A stretch of DNA of 64,000 nt, taken from contig NC_017770.1 in assembly GCF_000242635.2 (NCBI RefSeq), forward strand, positions 1,116,001 through 1,180,000, in the 5' to 3' direction. Numbering within the stretch: the first letter of the stretch is position 1; every line of letters starts with the position of its first letter. The notes under the pieces are model-generated. The model made no database searches, had not been told where the DNA came from, and saw only the letters and a program-made list of their open reading frames with translations. Positions 52,400 to 61,211 of the stretch are shown in pieces. Source of the stretch: Solitalea canadensis DSM 3403. Its GTDB lineage: Bacteria > Bacteroidota > Bacteroidia > Sphingobacteriales > Sphingobacteriaceae. The position numbers were made by a program, and so were the translations under genes.

Positions 52400-53170
52400 A
52401 TGAAAAAGACTTTATTGCTTAAAATAACTTTGGCTGCATTAGCAGGAGGAATCTTGTTTAACTCTTGTGAAAAGGAAGAACAAGAGCTGTTTGATAAGGA
52501 CTTCGTCGGAATTTACTTCCACATGGATAGTATTTATTATTCATTTGGTGTAACCCCACTTGATATACAATCTTACGATTTGAAAGTACCTGTTAGCATC
52601 ATGGGCAAGCCTCAGCATGTCGATCGTATCTTTTCTGCAGAGGTAATTGCTGATAAAACTACGGCAGCAGCAGGTGAACATTACAGCCTGACCAATGAGT
52701 TTGTAGTTAAAAAGGATTCAATCTACGGCTACATCACTATGCGAATCAATAGAGTCAGGTTAGGGACGAATGATTATAAAGTTTGTTTTAAACTTCTTGA
52801 AAAGAACGGTTTTGTACCGGTTAATGAGCCTTATAAAACGGCAGTGGTGCATTTTAATAACAGGGTAGAAAAACCCAACTGGAAAGATTGGAATAACAAA
52901 CCTACCTGGCCTACTAATCAACTTGGTAACTGGAACCCGCTTACCTACATTAAGTTTATTGAGCTGTTCAGAGCCATGGAGCAAAAAGCACCTGAAACAT
53001 ATGCAGTAATGGTTAAACTATATGGTAAAGATCTGGAACATGTTACGTATGGCTGGCCTTGGGATTATAACCAAACCATGATCAAATATACGTTGATTCC
53101 ACTTTATCAGTATTTCGTAGAGCAGCACCCTGAGTTGGGCGTTGTTATTCCAAGGCCTTCTGGTTATTAA
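52400..53170 (+). CDS. DUF4843 lipoprotein
   Basis: 256 residues from the ATG at 52400. Open codons from 52370 overlap the SusD gene and only add polar residues. Lipobox LFNSC gives Cys23. The mature part (VGIYFHMDSIYYSFG, VPVSIMGKPQHVDRIFSAEV, TTAAAGEHY) matches the DUF4843 pattern, small beta-rich surface lipoproteins encoded beside SusCD pairs. A Trp-rich tail contains NWKDWNNKPTWPTNQLGNW. It probably belongs to the surface complex of this locus. Function is unknown. Confidence 0.85.
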   Translation: MKKTLLLKITLAALAGGILFNSCEKEEQELFDKDFVGIYFHMDSIYYSFGVTPLDIQSYDLKVPVSIMGKPQHVDRIFSAEVIADKTTAAAGEHYSLTNEFVVKKDSIYGYITMRINRVRLGTNDYKVCFKLLEKNGFVPVNEPYKTAVVHFNNRVEKPNWKDWNNKPTWPTNQLGNWNPLTYIKFIELFRAMEQKAPETYAVMVKLYGKDLEHVTYGWPWDYNQTMIKYTLIPLYQYFVEQHPELGVVIPRPSGY

Positions 53171-53192
53171 CTGTTACCATAAACTAAAAGAA

Positions 53193-54593
53193 ATGAAATA
53201 TTTATCAAGATATTTACTAATAGCCCTCGTTGTTTTATCACAAATCTCCTGCGATAAAGACGATACCTTACAAGACACCAGAGCAATTTCTGAAATTGGA
53301 GTAGTGTTTAATGAAATTAAGGATCCGATTGTGAATATGGATAAAAACCAGGTTTTAACAATCGATCCGGTAATTACTCAAACCGAAAAGGATAAGGAGC
53401 TCACCTACGAATGGGAGGTTAATTACAAGGTTTTTTCTACAGAAAAGAAACTGGTTTACCCTTGTTCAAAAATAGGAACTTATACAATAAGGTTAAATGT
53501 GAGTAATGCAGATGGCAGTACTTTTAAAAGCTTTAAGTTAAATGTGAATTCGGCTTATGAAGAAGGTTTACTGGTTTTAACAGAAGATGAAAATGGAGAG
53601 GGGGATCTGGCGTTTATGCGTAAGTTTTCCCAAGCGGAAATAGCTGATGGAAAGGTGGAGAGCTTTGTAAACAATTGTTTTACCTTAAACAATCCCGGAT
53701 TAAAATTGGGTAAAGCCCCTACCGATATTGCAAAACGATTACAGCAAGTTTATATTACAAGTAAGGGTGAAAAAAAAGTATACCTGATTAATAATAAAAC
53801 TTTTGAGCTGGAAGCAACAGTTGCGGCACCTGATATACCTGAATTTAAACCTTTAAAAATAAATGTACCGGATAACTTAGGTCGTAGTGCTGTGGTATTA
53901 TGTGAACAGGGTAAAATATACAATCTCGCTGTTTTGGAATTTCTCGTGTCTCCAGATACTAAGTATCCTACAAATGTAATAGAGAAAACAACCTTTGGAT
54001 TTGACCTGAATGACACCTACCACTATTTCTGGGATAATACAACCTCTAAAATACACCAGGTGTCTGCTTACAGCAAAAGCGACTCTAAAACTGAGTTTCA
54101 AGGAAGAAACATGGTTCAATTCTTTTATGCCGATGCGCCTGTTTATGCTGATGCTGCATTCTATGTAATCAGTCACTCTTCTGAAAATCCTTCAATTTAT
54201 AGCAAAACAGTATACAGCAAAAACTTATCGACTATTAAGGAAAAGACGGATTTAACTGGCGGTATTGCATCCGCATTAAACAGCAATTCTATTTTGGAGG
54301 TAAATACAGCCTATAAAAAGCTATTATACACTAATGGTAATAAAATATATAGCTGGTTTTATACAGGAACTGATTCACCTGTTACAGCTTTTATTACAGT
54401 TGATGAAGGAGTAATTACCGGAATGACCCAAAGTACAGATGGCAAGTTACTGTATGTTGGGCTTTACAATGCATCGGCATCAGGGTTAAAAGGCAGCATA
54501 TATGTTTATAATATGGATACGGGAGCACTTATTGCCAAACATGTTGGGGTAATGGATAAACCGGTTAAGTTGTTTTACAAGAAAAAGGATTAG
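53193..54593 (+). CDS. PKD-like family surface lipoprotein
   Basis: 466 residues from the ATG at 53193. A longer frame from 53142 overlaps the previous gene. Lipobox LSQISC gives Cys20. The first 110 residues form a PKD-like beta domain (KDKELTYEWEVNYKVF, GTYTIRLNVSNADGST). The rest is propeller-like with repeated strands (VYLINNKTFELEAT, LYVGLYNASASGLKGSIYVY). Such proteins accompany SusC, SusD and DUF4843 genes in Bacteroidota. It begins 22 bases after the DUF4843 stop and ends 2 bases before the next gene, so all are one operon. Confidence 0.8.
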   Translation: MKYLSRYLLIALVVLSQISCDKDDTLQDTRAISEIGVVFNEIKDPIVNMDKNQVLTIDPVITQTEKDKELTYEWEVNYKVFSTEKKLVYPCSKIGTYTIRLNVSNADGSTFKSFKLNVNSAYEEGLLVLTEDENGEGDLAFMRKFSQAEIADGKVESFVNNCFTLNNPGLKLGKAPTDIAKRLQQVYITSKGEKKVYLINNKTFELEATVAAPDIPEFKPLKINVPDNLGRSAVVLCEQGKIYNLAVLEFLVSPDTKYPTNVIEKTTFGFDLNDTYHYFWDNTTSKIHQVSAYSKSDSKTEFQGRNMVQFFYADAPVYADAAFYVISHSSENPSIYSKTVYSKNLSTIKEKTDLTGGIASALNSNSILEVNTAYKKLLYTNGNKIYSWFYTGTDSPVTAFITVDEGVITGMTQSTDGKLLYVGLYNASASGLKGSIYVYNMDTGALIAKHVGVMDKPVKLFYKKKD

Positions 54594-54595
54594 AA

Positions 54596-56023
54596 ATGAA
54601 ACTTTTATTAAAAATAGTTTTTGGAGTACTTATAGCAGGGATCATATTGGCCCCTGCTGCTTTCGCACAGCGTAAAGTATCTCCAACAGCCGTAACTATC
54701 TCTGGTAAAATTAACCTCGATGATAATTACGTAGCAATAATCAGCGATTTAAGAGGCAAAAATAAAGAAGCTATTGAGATTCCAATTAGTAAATCAGGTG
54801 TTTTTAGCTGGAAATCAACTATTAATTCCACCGGATTTGTCAGGGTCTCTTTTATCCCCAAATCAAAAAATCGGCAGTTGGCGGCGTTTTTTCCACTCTA
54901 TGTAGCACAAGGAACTAAGTTGCAATTAAACCTGTCATATTCGGATTCTACTTATCTGTCATTACTACCTGGTAATCTGAGTGGTGAAAACACAGCATTA
55001 ATCCAATACAGTAATTTCACTTCTCTGAAATTACGGGATATGTTTAAAAACAAACCATCATCTGTAAATGATATTAAAAGCAGCATTCTTCCTTATCTGG
55101 AGACTGCAGATAATTATATCGGGAAATTTGGGGTTAAAAACGAAATCGTTAAACAGTACTTGAATGCATGGGCATTGAATAATTATTTGAGCGGTCTGTA
55201 CAGTTTACCTCATGGACTAAAGGTAAAAGACTTACCCGCAGATTACTATACTATTCCAAAATCTCCAGAAGTTGTTTACAACAATGATGTGGCAATGCTT
55301 TTAAACGAAACGTACATGAATGTTAACCAGTACATAAATACGGTGAAAAAGGATGCCCAAAGCAAAGATGCATTCGAGCAATTAAAGTTGAAGTTTAAAA
55401 CTTTGAATGATTTGTTTACCAACAAGCAGCTTATGGCAAGGATTGTTACAGGTAATATAGAGGAGTTGGTACGAAAGTATACGGTTAGGGCAAATGGAAA
55501 TTTCGAAGACGATCTGATTAAATACAAAGAGTTGGTTGCTTATGTTAACGATGAGGGTAAGCGTGCTGAATTGATCAAAGACTTTGAAAATTTAAAGTAT
55601 ACCATGAAAGGTGCAAAGTTACCTGATGTAGCATTTAAAACGGCAACGGGAAATACGGTAAAATTGCAAAGCTTTGAGGGAAAATACATTTATATCGATT
55701 TATGGGCCTCGTGGTGTAAACCTTGTGTAGCTGAGATTCCTGCCTTGCACCAGTTGGAAACGGATTATAAGGATAAAAATATTGTGTTTGTTAGTATTTC
55801 TTTAGATGCTGATAAGGATGATTGGAAAAGCAAGATGGCTGAACTAAAGTTGGAAGGCAATCAATTGGAACTTGGCGATTCGGCATATGATAAACTAATG
55901 AATGTAGCCGGAATTCCTCATTTTCTTCTTTATGATCCTACAGGTAAACTAATCATGTATAAGGCACCACGTCCTGGTACAAAAGAGATCAGGACAATGT
56001 TTGATCAGCTGTTGCAATTGTAA
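54596..56023 (+). CDS. Secreted thioredoxin-like (TlpA/ResA) protein
   Basis: 475 residues with signal peptide 1-25 (ending AAFAQ). Residues 26-130 are a beta domain of the DUF4369 kind, residues 140-330 are helical, and residues about 340-475 are a TlpA thioredoxin fold with WASWCKPC (Cys374, Cys377), then VSISLDADKDDWKSKM and the cis-proline AGIPHFLLYD. It acts on disulfides in the periplasm. It ends the second FecR locus, 2 bases after the PKD-like gene, and matches the role of the thioredoxin-like gene that ends the first. Confidence 0.9.
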   Translation: MKLLLKIVFGVLIAGIILAPAAFAQRKVSPTAVTISGKINLDDNYVAIISDLRGKNKEAIEIPISKSGVFSWKSTINSTGFVRVSFIPKSKNRQLAAFFPLYVAQGTKLQLNLSYSDSTYLSLLPGNLSGENTALIQYSNFTSLKLRDMFKNKPSSVNDIKSSILPYLETADNYIGKFGVKNEIVKQYLNAWALNNYLSGLYSLPHGLKVKDLPADYYTIPKSPEVVYNNDVAMLLNETYMNVNQYINTVKKDAQSKDAFEQLKLKFKTLNDLFTNKQLMARIVTGNIEELVRKYTVRANGNFEDDLIKYKELVAYVNDEGKRAELIKDFENLKYTMKGAKLPDVAFKTATGNTVKLQSFEGKYIYIDLWASWCKPCVAEIPALHQLETDYKDKNIVFVSISLDADKDDWKSKMAELKLEGNQLELGDSAYDKLMNVAGIPHFLLYDPTGKLIMYKAPRPGTKEIRTMFDQLLQL

Positions 56024-56084
56024 TATACTGTGTGATAACCACGCATATCTTGATTACAAAAGATCAAACGGAGTTCCTGTATTG

Positions 56085-56123
56085 CTTTGTTCTAAGCAGA
56101 TTTTAAAACTGCTTAGAACAAAG
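56085..56123 (+). terminator. Terminator of the second SusCD operon
   Basis: A perfect 15-bp stem, CTTTGTTCTAAGCAG (56085-56099) with CTGCTTAGAACAAAG (56109-56123), has a 9-base AT loop. The T-run is weak. It separates the operon from the protease gene. Confidence 0.7.
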
Positions 56124-56217
56124 CTAATTGAAGCTTATGCTGAGTTGTTATTTATACTTACTAAGTGGTGTCAGGTTTTCTTCGTTAAATCAATTTTTAG
56201 TGAATTATCCTTTGAAA

Positions 56218-57903
56218 ATGTTCTTCAAAAAAATATTCTCCTTTTGTTGTTGTCTGCTAATATATCTTCAGGGGTTTGGACAGGAAATTCGAAATGCTGA
56301 GCAAATTGAAAAACTGACCTCCCGTGTTGTAGAATCAACTCTTTCATCATGTGTACAAATTGCAGCTTATGATACAGTTAGAAAGAGAGCTTCAACCGCA
56401 GTGTTTAGCGGAGTGGTGGTTTCTGCTGAAGGGCATATTCTTACGGTTGCCCATACCACCAAGCCTAATCAGATTTATCAGATTCATTTCCCCAACGGAA
56501 AGAAGCATCTTGCTATAGGATTGGGCCGTATTTCCATAAGGAATGACAGTACTGACCTTGATTTGGCTATGATAAAACTAAATGGATTCGAATCCTGGAG
56601 CTTTACAAAAATGGGACAAAGTGCTGGCTTGAAGGCTAATCAACCTTGTGTAGGCATTTCATATCCTGGAACCTTTGAGAAAAACATGCCTAATATCCGC
56701 TTTGGAAGATTGACAAATCCTAAGAGTAAGGCTGGATACATAGAATCTACTTGTAAGATGGAGCCAGGAGATTCGGGTGGACCTCTTTTTAACCTAAATG
56801 GGGAAGTGATCGCAATTCATAGTTGGATTGCTAACGGAATAGATGAAAACTTTGAGATACCGGTAGATCTTTATAAGAAATATTGGTCTGCTTTAAATTC
56901 TGCCATTGACTATAAAGAGGTTCCTAAAGCGGATAATGCCACCGTTAGTCATTTGAGTAGTACGGTGAATACCCTATTGATTCCGATAACTGATGAACTA
57001 GCAAGCTTTCCTTATCACTTGAAAGGTAGTTCCGTTTTGGTTACTAGTAACATGGAAGGACATCCTCAAATGATACAAGGAACTGTTATCAGTTATAAAT
57101 CAGACCAGAAACGCAGTATTTTTATAATCAGCAAGAACTCAATGGTAGCTGAAAATCCCGTTGTTCAGCAAAATGGAAAAATGTTCCCTGTCGATGTGAT
57201 ATGGAAGGATAGGGACAATGATTTGGTTTTGCTAAGACCATCAATTCGTTTAAAAAATGGCATTGAGCTTCAGAAACAATCATCATCAGTTGAATTAACA
57301 CAAAAAGATCTTGGCAAAATTCTGGTTTCCTCCACTAGTCACGATAATAAGCGGGTAGGAGTATTAAGTTCCACATATATTGAAATGCCATTGCGTTTTA
57401 GCAGAGGCTATTTTGGAGCTAATGCAACTTTTATCAACAAAAAAATCGTAATTACTCAGCTAGCAAGCGGAAGTCCGGCAGCATCTGTGCTAAAACTTGA
57501 TGACCAAGTGACTGATATCAACGGGGTGTCAATCGACCAGCCTATAGATTATGGATCTGAATTAATGAAATACTGTGCAGGAGACTCTATTACAGTTGAT
57601 ATAGTAAGGAGTGGGATACCTGCCCGATTTAAAATTTTCCTTCCGCCTTATCCGAGGCAAATTAAAGAAGCAAAACAGTTTGGAGAAGTACGTAGTTTCC
57701 GATCAGATGCCTTTAAAAAGGTTCTGGTATGGGATGCTGATGAGAAGGTTGAGGAATGTGGAGCTCCCGTGTTTGACACCAAAGGGGAATTTTATGGCAT
57801 TAACATAGCCCGCCATAGCAGAACTTCAAGCATTATAATGCCCGTTAATTTTATCATCAAATTGCTTGAAAATGGTATACAAAACATAGAAAAACAAAAC
57901 TGA
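56218..57903 (+). CDS. Secreted trypsin-like (S1C) protease with PDZ domain and degenerate second protease domain
   Basis: 561 residues from the ATG at 56218, which gives a signal peptide ending GFGQ; codons open back to 56128 have no signal character. Domain 1 (about 25-240) is an HtrA/DegP-like trypsin fold with a full triad: His79 in TVAHTT, Asp115 in DLDLAMIKL and Ser186 in EPGDSGGPLF. Domain 2 (about 255-400 plus the C-terminus) looks like a second copy: DRDNDLVLLRP fits the Asp region, and EECGAPVFDTKGEFYGI parallels GDSGGPLFNLNGEVIAI but has Cys514 where Ser would be. A PDZ domain (about 405-480, QLASGSPAASVLKLDDQVTD) is set inside it. Likely a periplasmic quality-control or processing protease. 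Confidence 0.85.
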   Translation: MFFKKIFSFCCCLLIYLQGFGQEIRNAEQIEKLTSRVVESTLSSCVQIAAYDTVRKRASTAVFSGVVVSAEGHILTVAHTTKPNQIYQIHFPNGKKHLAIGLGRISIRNDSTDLDLAMIKLNGFESWSFTKMGQSAGLKANQPCVGISYPGTFEKNMPNIRFGRLTNPKSKAGYIESTCKMEPGDSGGPLFNLNGEVIAIHSWIANGIDENFEIPVDLYKKYWSALNSAIDYKEVPKADNATVSHLSSTVNTLLIPITDELASFPYHLKGSSVLVTSNMEGHPQMIQGTVISYKSDQKRSIFIISKNSMVAENPVVQQNGKMFPVDVIWKDRDNDLVLLRPSIRLKNGIELQKQSSSVELTQKDLGKILVSSTSHDNKRVGVLSSTYIEMPLRFSRGYFGANATFINKKIVITQLASGSPAASVLKLDDQVTDINGVSIDQPIDYGSELMKYCAGDSITVDIVRSGIPARFKIFLPPYPRQIKEAKQFGEVRSFRSDAFKKVLVWDADEKVEECGAPVFDTKGEFYGINIARHSRTSSIIMPVNFIIKLLENGIQNIEKQN

Positions 57904-58353
57904 GGAATTCTTGAAAGTCTGGTAGGTGGGAATGTGCTGTGTCAGAATAGTTTTTTTGAATCAACAAAATTGTTGTTTAGTTGGAGTAATGGCATAAACT
58001 GGGAATATGCCATCTCCTTGTTGAATTCAAGTAAGCAGAATAAGATCTTTTCTTTCATAACTTAAATCGGTAAGTGGCTGTCTCAAAAGAGGCAGCCCTT
58101 ATTCTATTGCAGAACCCAATTAATTCATAAAATTTCTAATACTTTCCCGTAGTCGACCGCTCTAATATGGCTGCTGAAACAGGAAAAATAATACCACTGG
58201 TGTGAAATTCAAAGCAAGATGATGATAGCTTTTGGATTAGAAGAAGGGAATGTGCAGGGCAGGGTTGTGATTTTGGCCGGTCATTGACCACCATTTTTTG
58301 AAGTCCGAAGAGATGCAAGGCATAACTCTTCGGACAACTATTAAATATCTCTT
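57904..58353. other. Intergenic region between the protease and ABC-F genes
   Basis: 450 bases between convergent genes. A hairpin GGCTGTCTC (58076-58084) / GAGGCAGCC (58089-58097) with a 4-base loop may end the protease transcript. Inverted arms GTCCGAAGAG (58303-58312) and CTCTTCGGAC (58326-58335) may end the ABC-F transcript, though a T-run is missing. A 60-codon minus frame at 58136-58318 is not protein-like enough to call. Confidence 0.5.
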
Positions 58354-59988
58354 TTAGTTTTGTTCGATTTCTTTTAAGCTATCCATTTTCTTGTAGGCTA
58401 AGAATCCTTTGATGTCTTCAAAGTGCTCGCGGACGCGTTTATTGCCAAATTCGAATACTTTGTTTACCAGCCCATCCAGGAAATCCCGGTCATGGGATAC
58501 CAAAATCAGCGTTCCATCAAAATCCTTCAAAGCATCCTTGATAATGTCCTTAGTCTTCATGTCCAAATGGTTCGTCGGCTCATCCAGAATTAACACATTT
58601 ACGGGTTCCAACAACAATTTAATCATGGCTAAACGCGTTCTCTCACCACCGGAAAGCACCTTAACTTTTTTTGTAGTATCATCACCACTAAACATAAAGG
58701 CACCCAAAAGGTCTTTGATCTTTATCGTCCCATCGGTTAACGGAATCTGGTCAATGGTTTCGAATACGGTTAAGTTTTCATCCAGCAAAGCAGCCTGATT
58801 TTGGGCGAAATACCCAATCTTGGCATTGTGTCCTACTTTTAATCCGCCTTCAACATCAATCTCACCCATAATGGCTTTGATCATTGTCGACTTACCCTCA
58901 CCATTTTTGCCTACAAAAGCTACTTTTTCACCTCGTTCAATCACCATCGATGCTTTTTCAAACACGACATGATTATCATAGGCTTTGGTCAACTCTTCCA
59001 CCATTACCGGATACTGACCAGAGCGAGGCGATGGAGGGAATTTCAATCGCAATGCCGAAGTGTCTACTTCATCGATCTCAATAATTTCTAGCTTTTCGAG
59101 CATCTTTACGCGCGATTGCACTTGTAAAGTTTTAGAATAAGTTCCCCTGAATCGGTCTATAAATTCCTGGTTATCTGCAATAAAACGTTGTTGTTCCTCA
59201 TAAGCTTTCAATTGATGTACCCGACGTTCTGCACGCAACTGGAGGTAATGGCTGTATTTGGCTTTGTAATCATATATTCTGCCCATGGTAACCTCAATGG
59301 TACGATTGGTAATGTTATCTACAAAAGCACGATCGTGTGAGATCACCATAACGGCCTTTGCCGAGTTGATCAAAAAATCTTCTAACCATTGTATACTTTC
59401 TATATCCATGTGGTTAGTAGGCTCATCAAGCAAGATAAGATCAGGTTTCTTTAACAGAATTTTTGCTAATTCAATACGCATGCGCCATCCACCTGAAAAC
59501 TCTGAGGTTTGGCGGGTAAAGTCCTTACGTTCGAAGCCTAAGCCTTTTAGCACCTTTTCTACCTCTGCATCATAATTAGTCTCTTCGATCGAATAAAATT
59601 TCTCGCTCACTTCCGACATGCGCTCGATCAGCTTCATATAATCATCACTATCGTAATCGGTACGAATAGTAAGCTGCTCATTCAACTCATCCAGTTCTTT
59701 TTTCATTTGGTTTACCTCTTCGAAAGCCTTCATCGTTTCTTCAAAAACGGTAACTTTATCCTGAGTAAGCAAATGCTGTGGCAAATAGGCTATTACCGCG
59801 TCTTTGGGACCGCTTACATTACCAGTTGTGGGTTTCGCCACATCTGCAATAATCTTTAGGATGGTCGACTTGCCTGCACCATTTTTACCCATAAGGGCAA
59901 TCTTATCGTTCTCGTTTATCGAAAAGGTTACATCACTAAATAGGGTGGTTCCACCAAATGAAACGGATATGTTATTTACATTAATCAC
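58354..59988 (-). CDS. ABC-F family ATPase (ribosome-associated)
   Basis: A 544-residue soluble protein with two ABC ATPase domains and no membrane segment. Domain 1: Walker A GKNGAGKST (34-42), signature SGGWRMRIELAK, Walker B LILLDEPTNHMD. Domain 2: Walker A GKNGEGKST, signature LSGGERTRLAMIK, Walker B VLILDEPTNHLD. Between them lies the helical linker that in ABC-F proteins enters the ribosomal tRNA exit site (RVHQLKAYEEQQRFIADNQE). Members are translation factors (EttA/Uup/YbiT type) or ribosome-protecting resistance factors. The linker looks like that of a housekeeping member, but subfamily is not certain. Confidence 0.93.
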   Translation of the reverse strand: MINVNNISVSFGGTTLFSDVTFSINENDKIALMGKNGAGKSTILKIIADVAKPTTGNVSGPKDAVIAYLPQHLLTQDKVTVFEETMKAFEEVNQMKKELDELNEQLTIRTDYDSDDYMKLIERMSEVSEKFYSIEETNYDAEVEKVLKGLGFERKDFTRQTSEFSGGWRMRIELAKILLKKPDLILLDEPTNHMDIESIQWLEDFLINSAKAVMVISHDRAFVDNITNRTIEVTMGRIYDYKAKYSHYLQLRAERRVHQLKAYEEQQRFIADNQEFIDRFRGTYSKTLQVQSRVKMLEKLEIIEIDEVDTSALRLKFPPSPRSGQYPVMVEELTKAYDNHVVFEKASMVIERGEKVAFVGKNGEGKSTMIKAIMGEIDVEGGLKVGHNAKIGYFAQNQAALLDENLTVFETIDQIPLTDGTIKIKDLLGAFMFSGDDTTKKVKVLSGGERTRLAMIKLLLEPVNVLILDEPTNHLDMKTKDIIKDALKDFDGTLILVSHDRDFLDGLVNKVFEFGNKRVREHFEDIKGFLAYKKMDSLKEIEQN

Positions 59989-60470
59989 GCAATGAGGATT
60001 TTAAAATGAGCGGCAAAGATAAAAGAAAGACATGAAATTATGGAGAGAGAAATAAAAGGCTAACGAAAATATATGACTGAATCAGAGCTCGTTTTAGGAA
60101 TTGGTATTCAAGCTGCACTGCCTCAACCCGATCAGAATTCTAAAGGGAAAGACATGGTGAAAAACCAAATTGTGAGAAGAAAGATATCCCAAATACAGTT
60201 CTCGATCATGTAGCCTTAAGTTATCATTTTCGTTCATTAAGCAAGTCATTAAAACCACTTTTTAAGTACCGCTAAAGGCTTCAGAACTAGATGCACACGG
60301 GTAGTTGGTGAGTTACATACGCTGTCAGGTGTTTCGCATGCATTACAAACGCAGGGGCGAAGCAAATCGCCTCTACTCATTCGGCTGCATGGCGCAAAAT
60401 ATCAGCTTTTTGTCGTCATCTGTTAACCGATTAAAACGCCGCTTTCTCCATTTTTGCTTAAAAAAAGACC
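59989..60470. other. Intergenic region with possible gene relic
   Basis: 482 bases between divergent genes. At 60072-60212 and 60144-60275 two overlapping plus-strand frames look protein-like (TESELVLGIGIQAALPQPDQ; then KDIPNTVLDHVALSYHFRSL in another frame to a stop at 60273). They may be one gene broken by a frameshift, but no family is recognised. A 60-codon frame at 60305-60487 runs into the next gene and is not supported. Confidence 0.35.
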
Positions 60471-61211
60471 ATGAAAAATTTCTTTGAGTACCGCTTTGCA
60501 ATTGGCGCAATTAGCATTGTAGCCGGGTTGCTTTCACTAGCCTGCCTGCTAGTTGGGGTGATGGCAGTAAACTATCATTTTGAAGCATTTTCCGATCCTG
60601 CGCTCACCATTATGTATGCAAACAATATGCAATTGGTAAAATGGTTCAATTTGCTTGATATGCTGGGTTATTACCTTTTGCTGCTGCCCTTGATATTCTA
60701 TTTCCATCAGCAATACAGGTATAGAACACCGTGGTCTCCGCTAATCACCTTTTCGGGTTCAGCATATGTACTAACAGGCGCAATCGGAGCAGCTATTCTT
60801 GCAGCTGTTTGGCCCGGTTTATTAACTGATTACGCATCGGCTAACCCTGAAAACAAAATGATTATCAGCAACCTGTTCAAAGCTATTACAACCATGGTTA
60901 CTATGGGCATGTGGAACATTCTAGAAGTTCTATTTGCAGCTGTATGGTGGATGGGTTTAGGTAAACTGATCTACAGCGAAAACAAGAGCTTGGGTGTACT
61001 AACGTTTATTGCCGGAATCAGTACTTTATCAGATGCATTGGGTAATATGTTTAACCTAACTATTCTATCCGAAGCAGGCATGAACCTATACCTGATACTT
61101 GGAATTATATGGCCAATCATCATTGGTATATTCCTCCTAAAAAAATCGATGAAACAACCTTCTGATTCTCTTCACCATTCTTTACAATATATTACTAATG
61201 AAACTGCTTAA
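60471..61211 (+). CDS. Multi-pass membrane protein (DUF4386-like)
   Basis: A 246-residue inner membrane protein with six to seven hydrophobic helices (about 10-33, 55-78, 88-112, 132-160, 170-195, 205-230). The layout, with VKWFNLLDMLGYYLLLLPLI and a final helix plus basic tail KKSMKQ, is like DUF4386 proteins. Function is unknown. It overlaps the cytochrome c gene by 14 bases, so the two are translationally coupled. It may anchor or partner that cytochrome, although no haem-ligand pair is obvious in it. Confidence 0.7.
   Translation: MKNFFEYRFAIGAISIVAGLLSLACLLVGVMAVNYHFEAFSDPALTIMYANNMQLVKWFNLLDMLGYYLLLLPLIFYFHQQYRYRTPWSPLITFSGSAYVLTGAIGAAILAAVWPGLLTDYASANPENKMIISNLFKAITTMVTMGMWNILEVLFAAVWWMGLGKLIYSENKSLGVLTFIAGISTLSDALGNMFNLTILSEAGMNLYLILGIIWPIIIGIFLLKKSMKQPSDSLHHSLQYITNETA

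Noticed and set aside
56580-56600. ATTCGAAT stretch resembling a tRNA T-arm
   Set aside because: It lies inside the conserved protease domain, and no acceptor, D or anticodon arm can be built around it.
58076-58097. GGCTGTCTCAAAAG hairpin as the end of an insertion sequence
   Set aside because: A similar motif occurs at IS ends in this phylum, but no second end, transposase or target duplication is present; it is better read as a terminator.
58136-58318. 60-codon minus frame downstream of the ABC-F gene
   Set aside because: Ser- and Cys-rich without structure pattern or neighbours; lies in a region with terminator hairpins.
60305-60487. 60-codon plus frame just before the DUF4386-like gene
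   Set aside because: It overlaps the real start in another frame and has no family features or ribosome-binding context.
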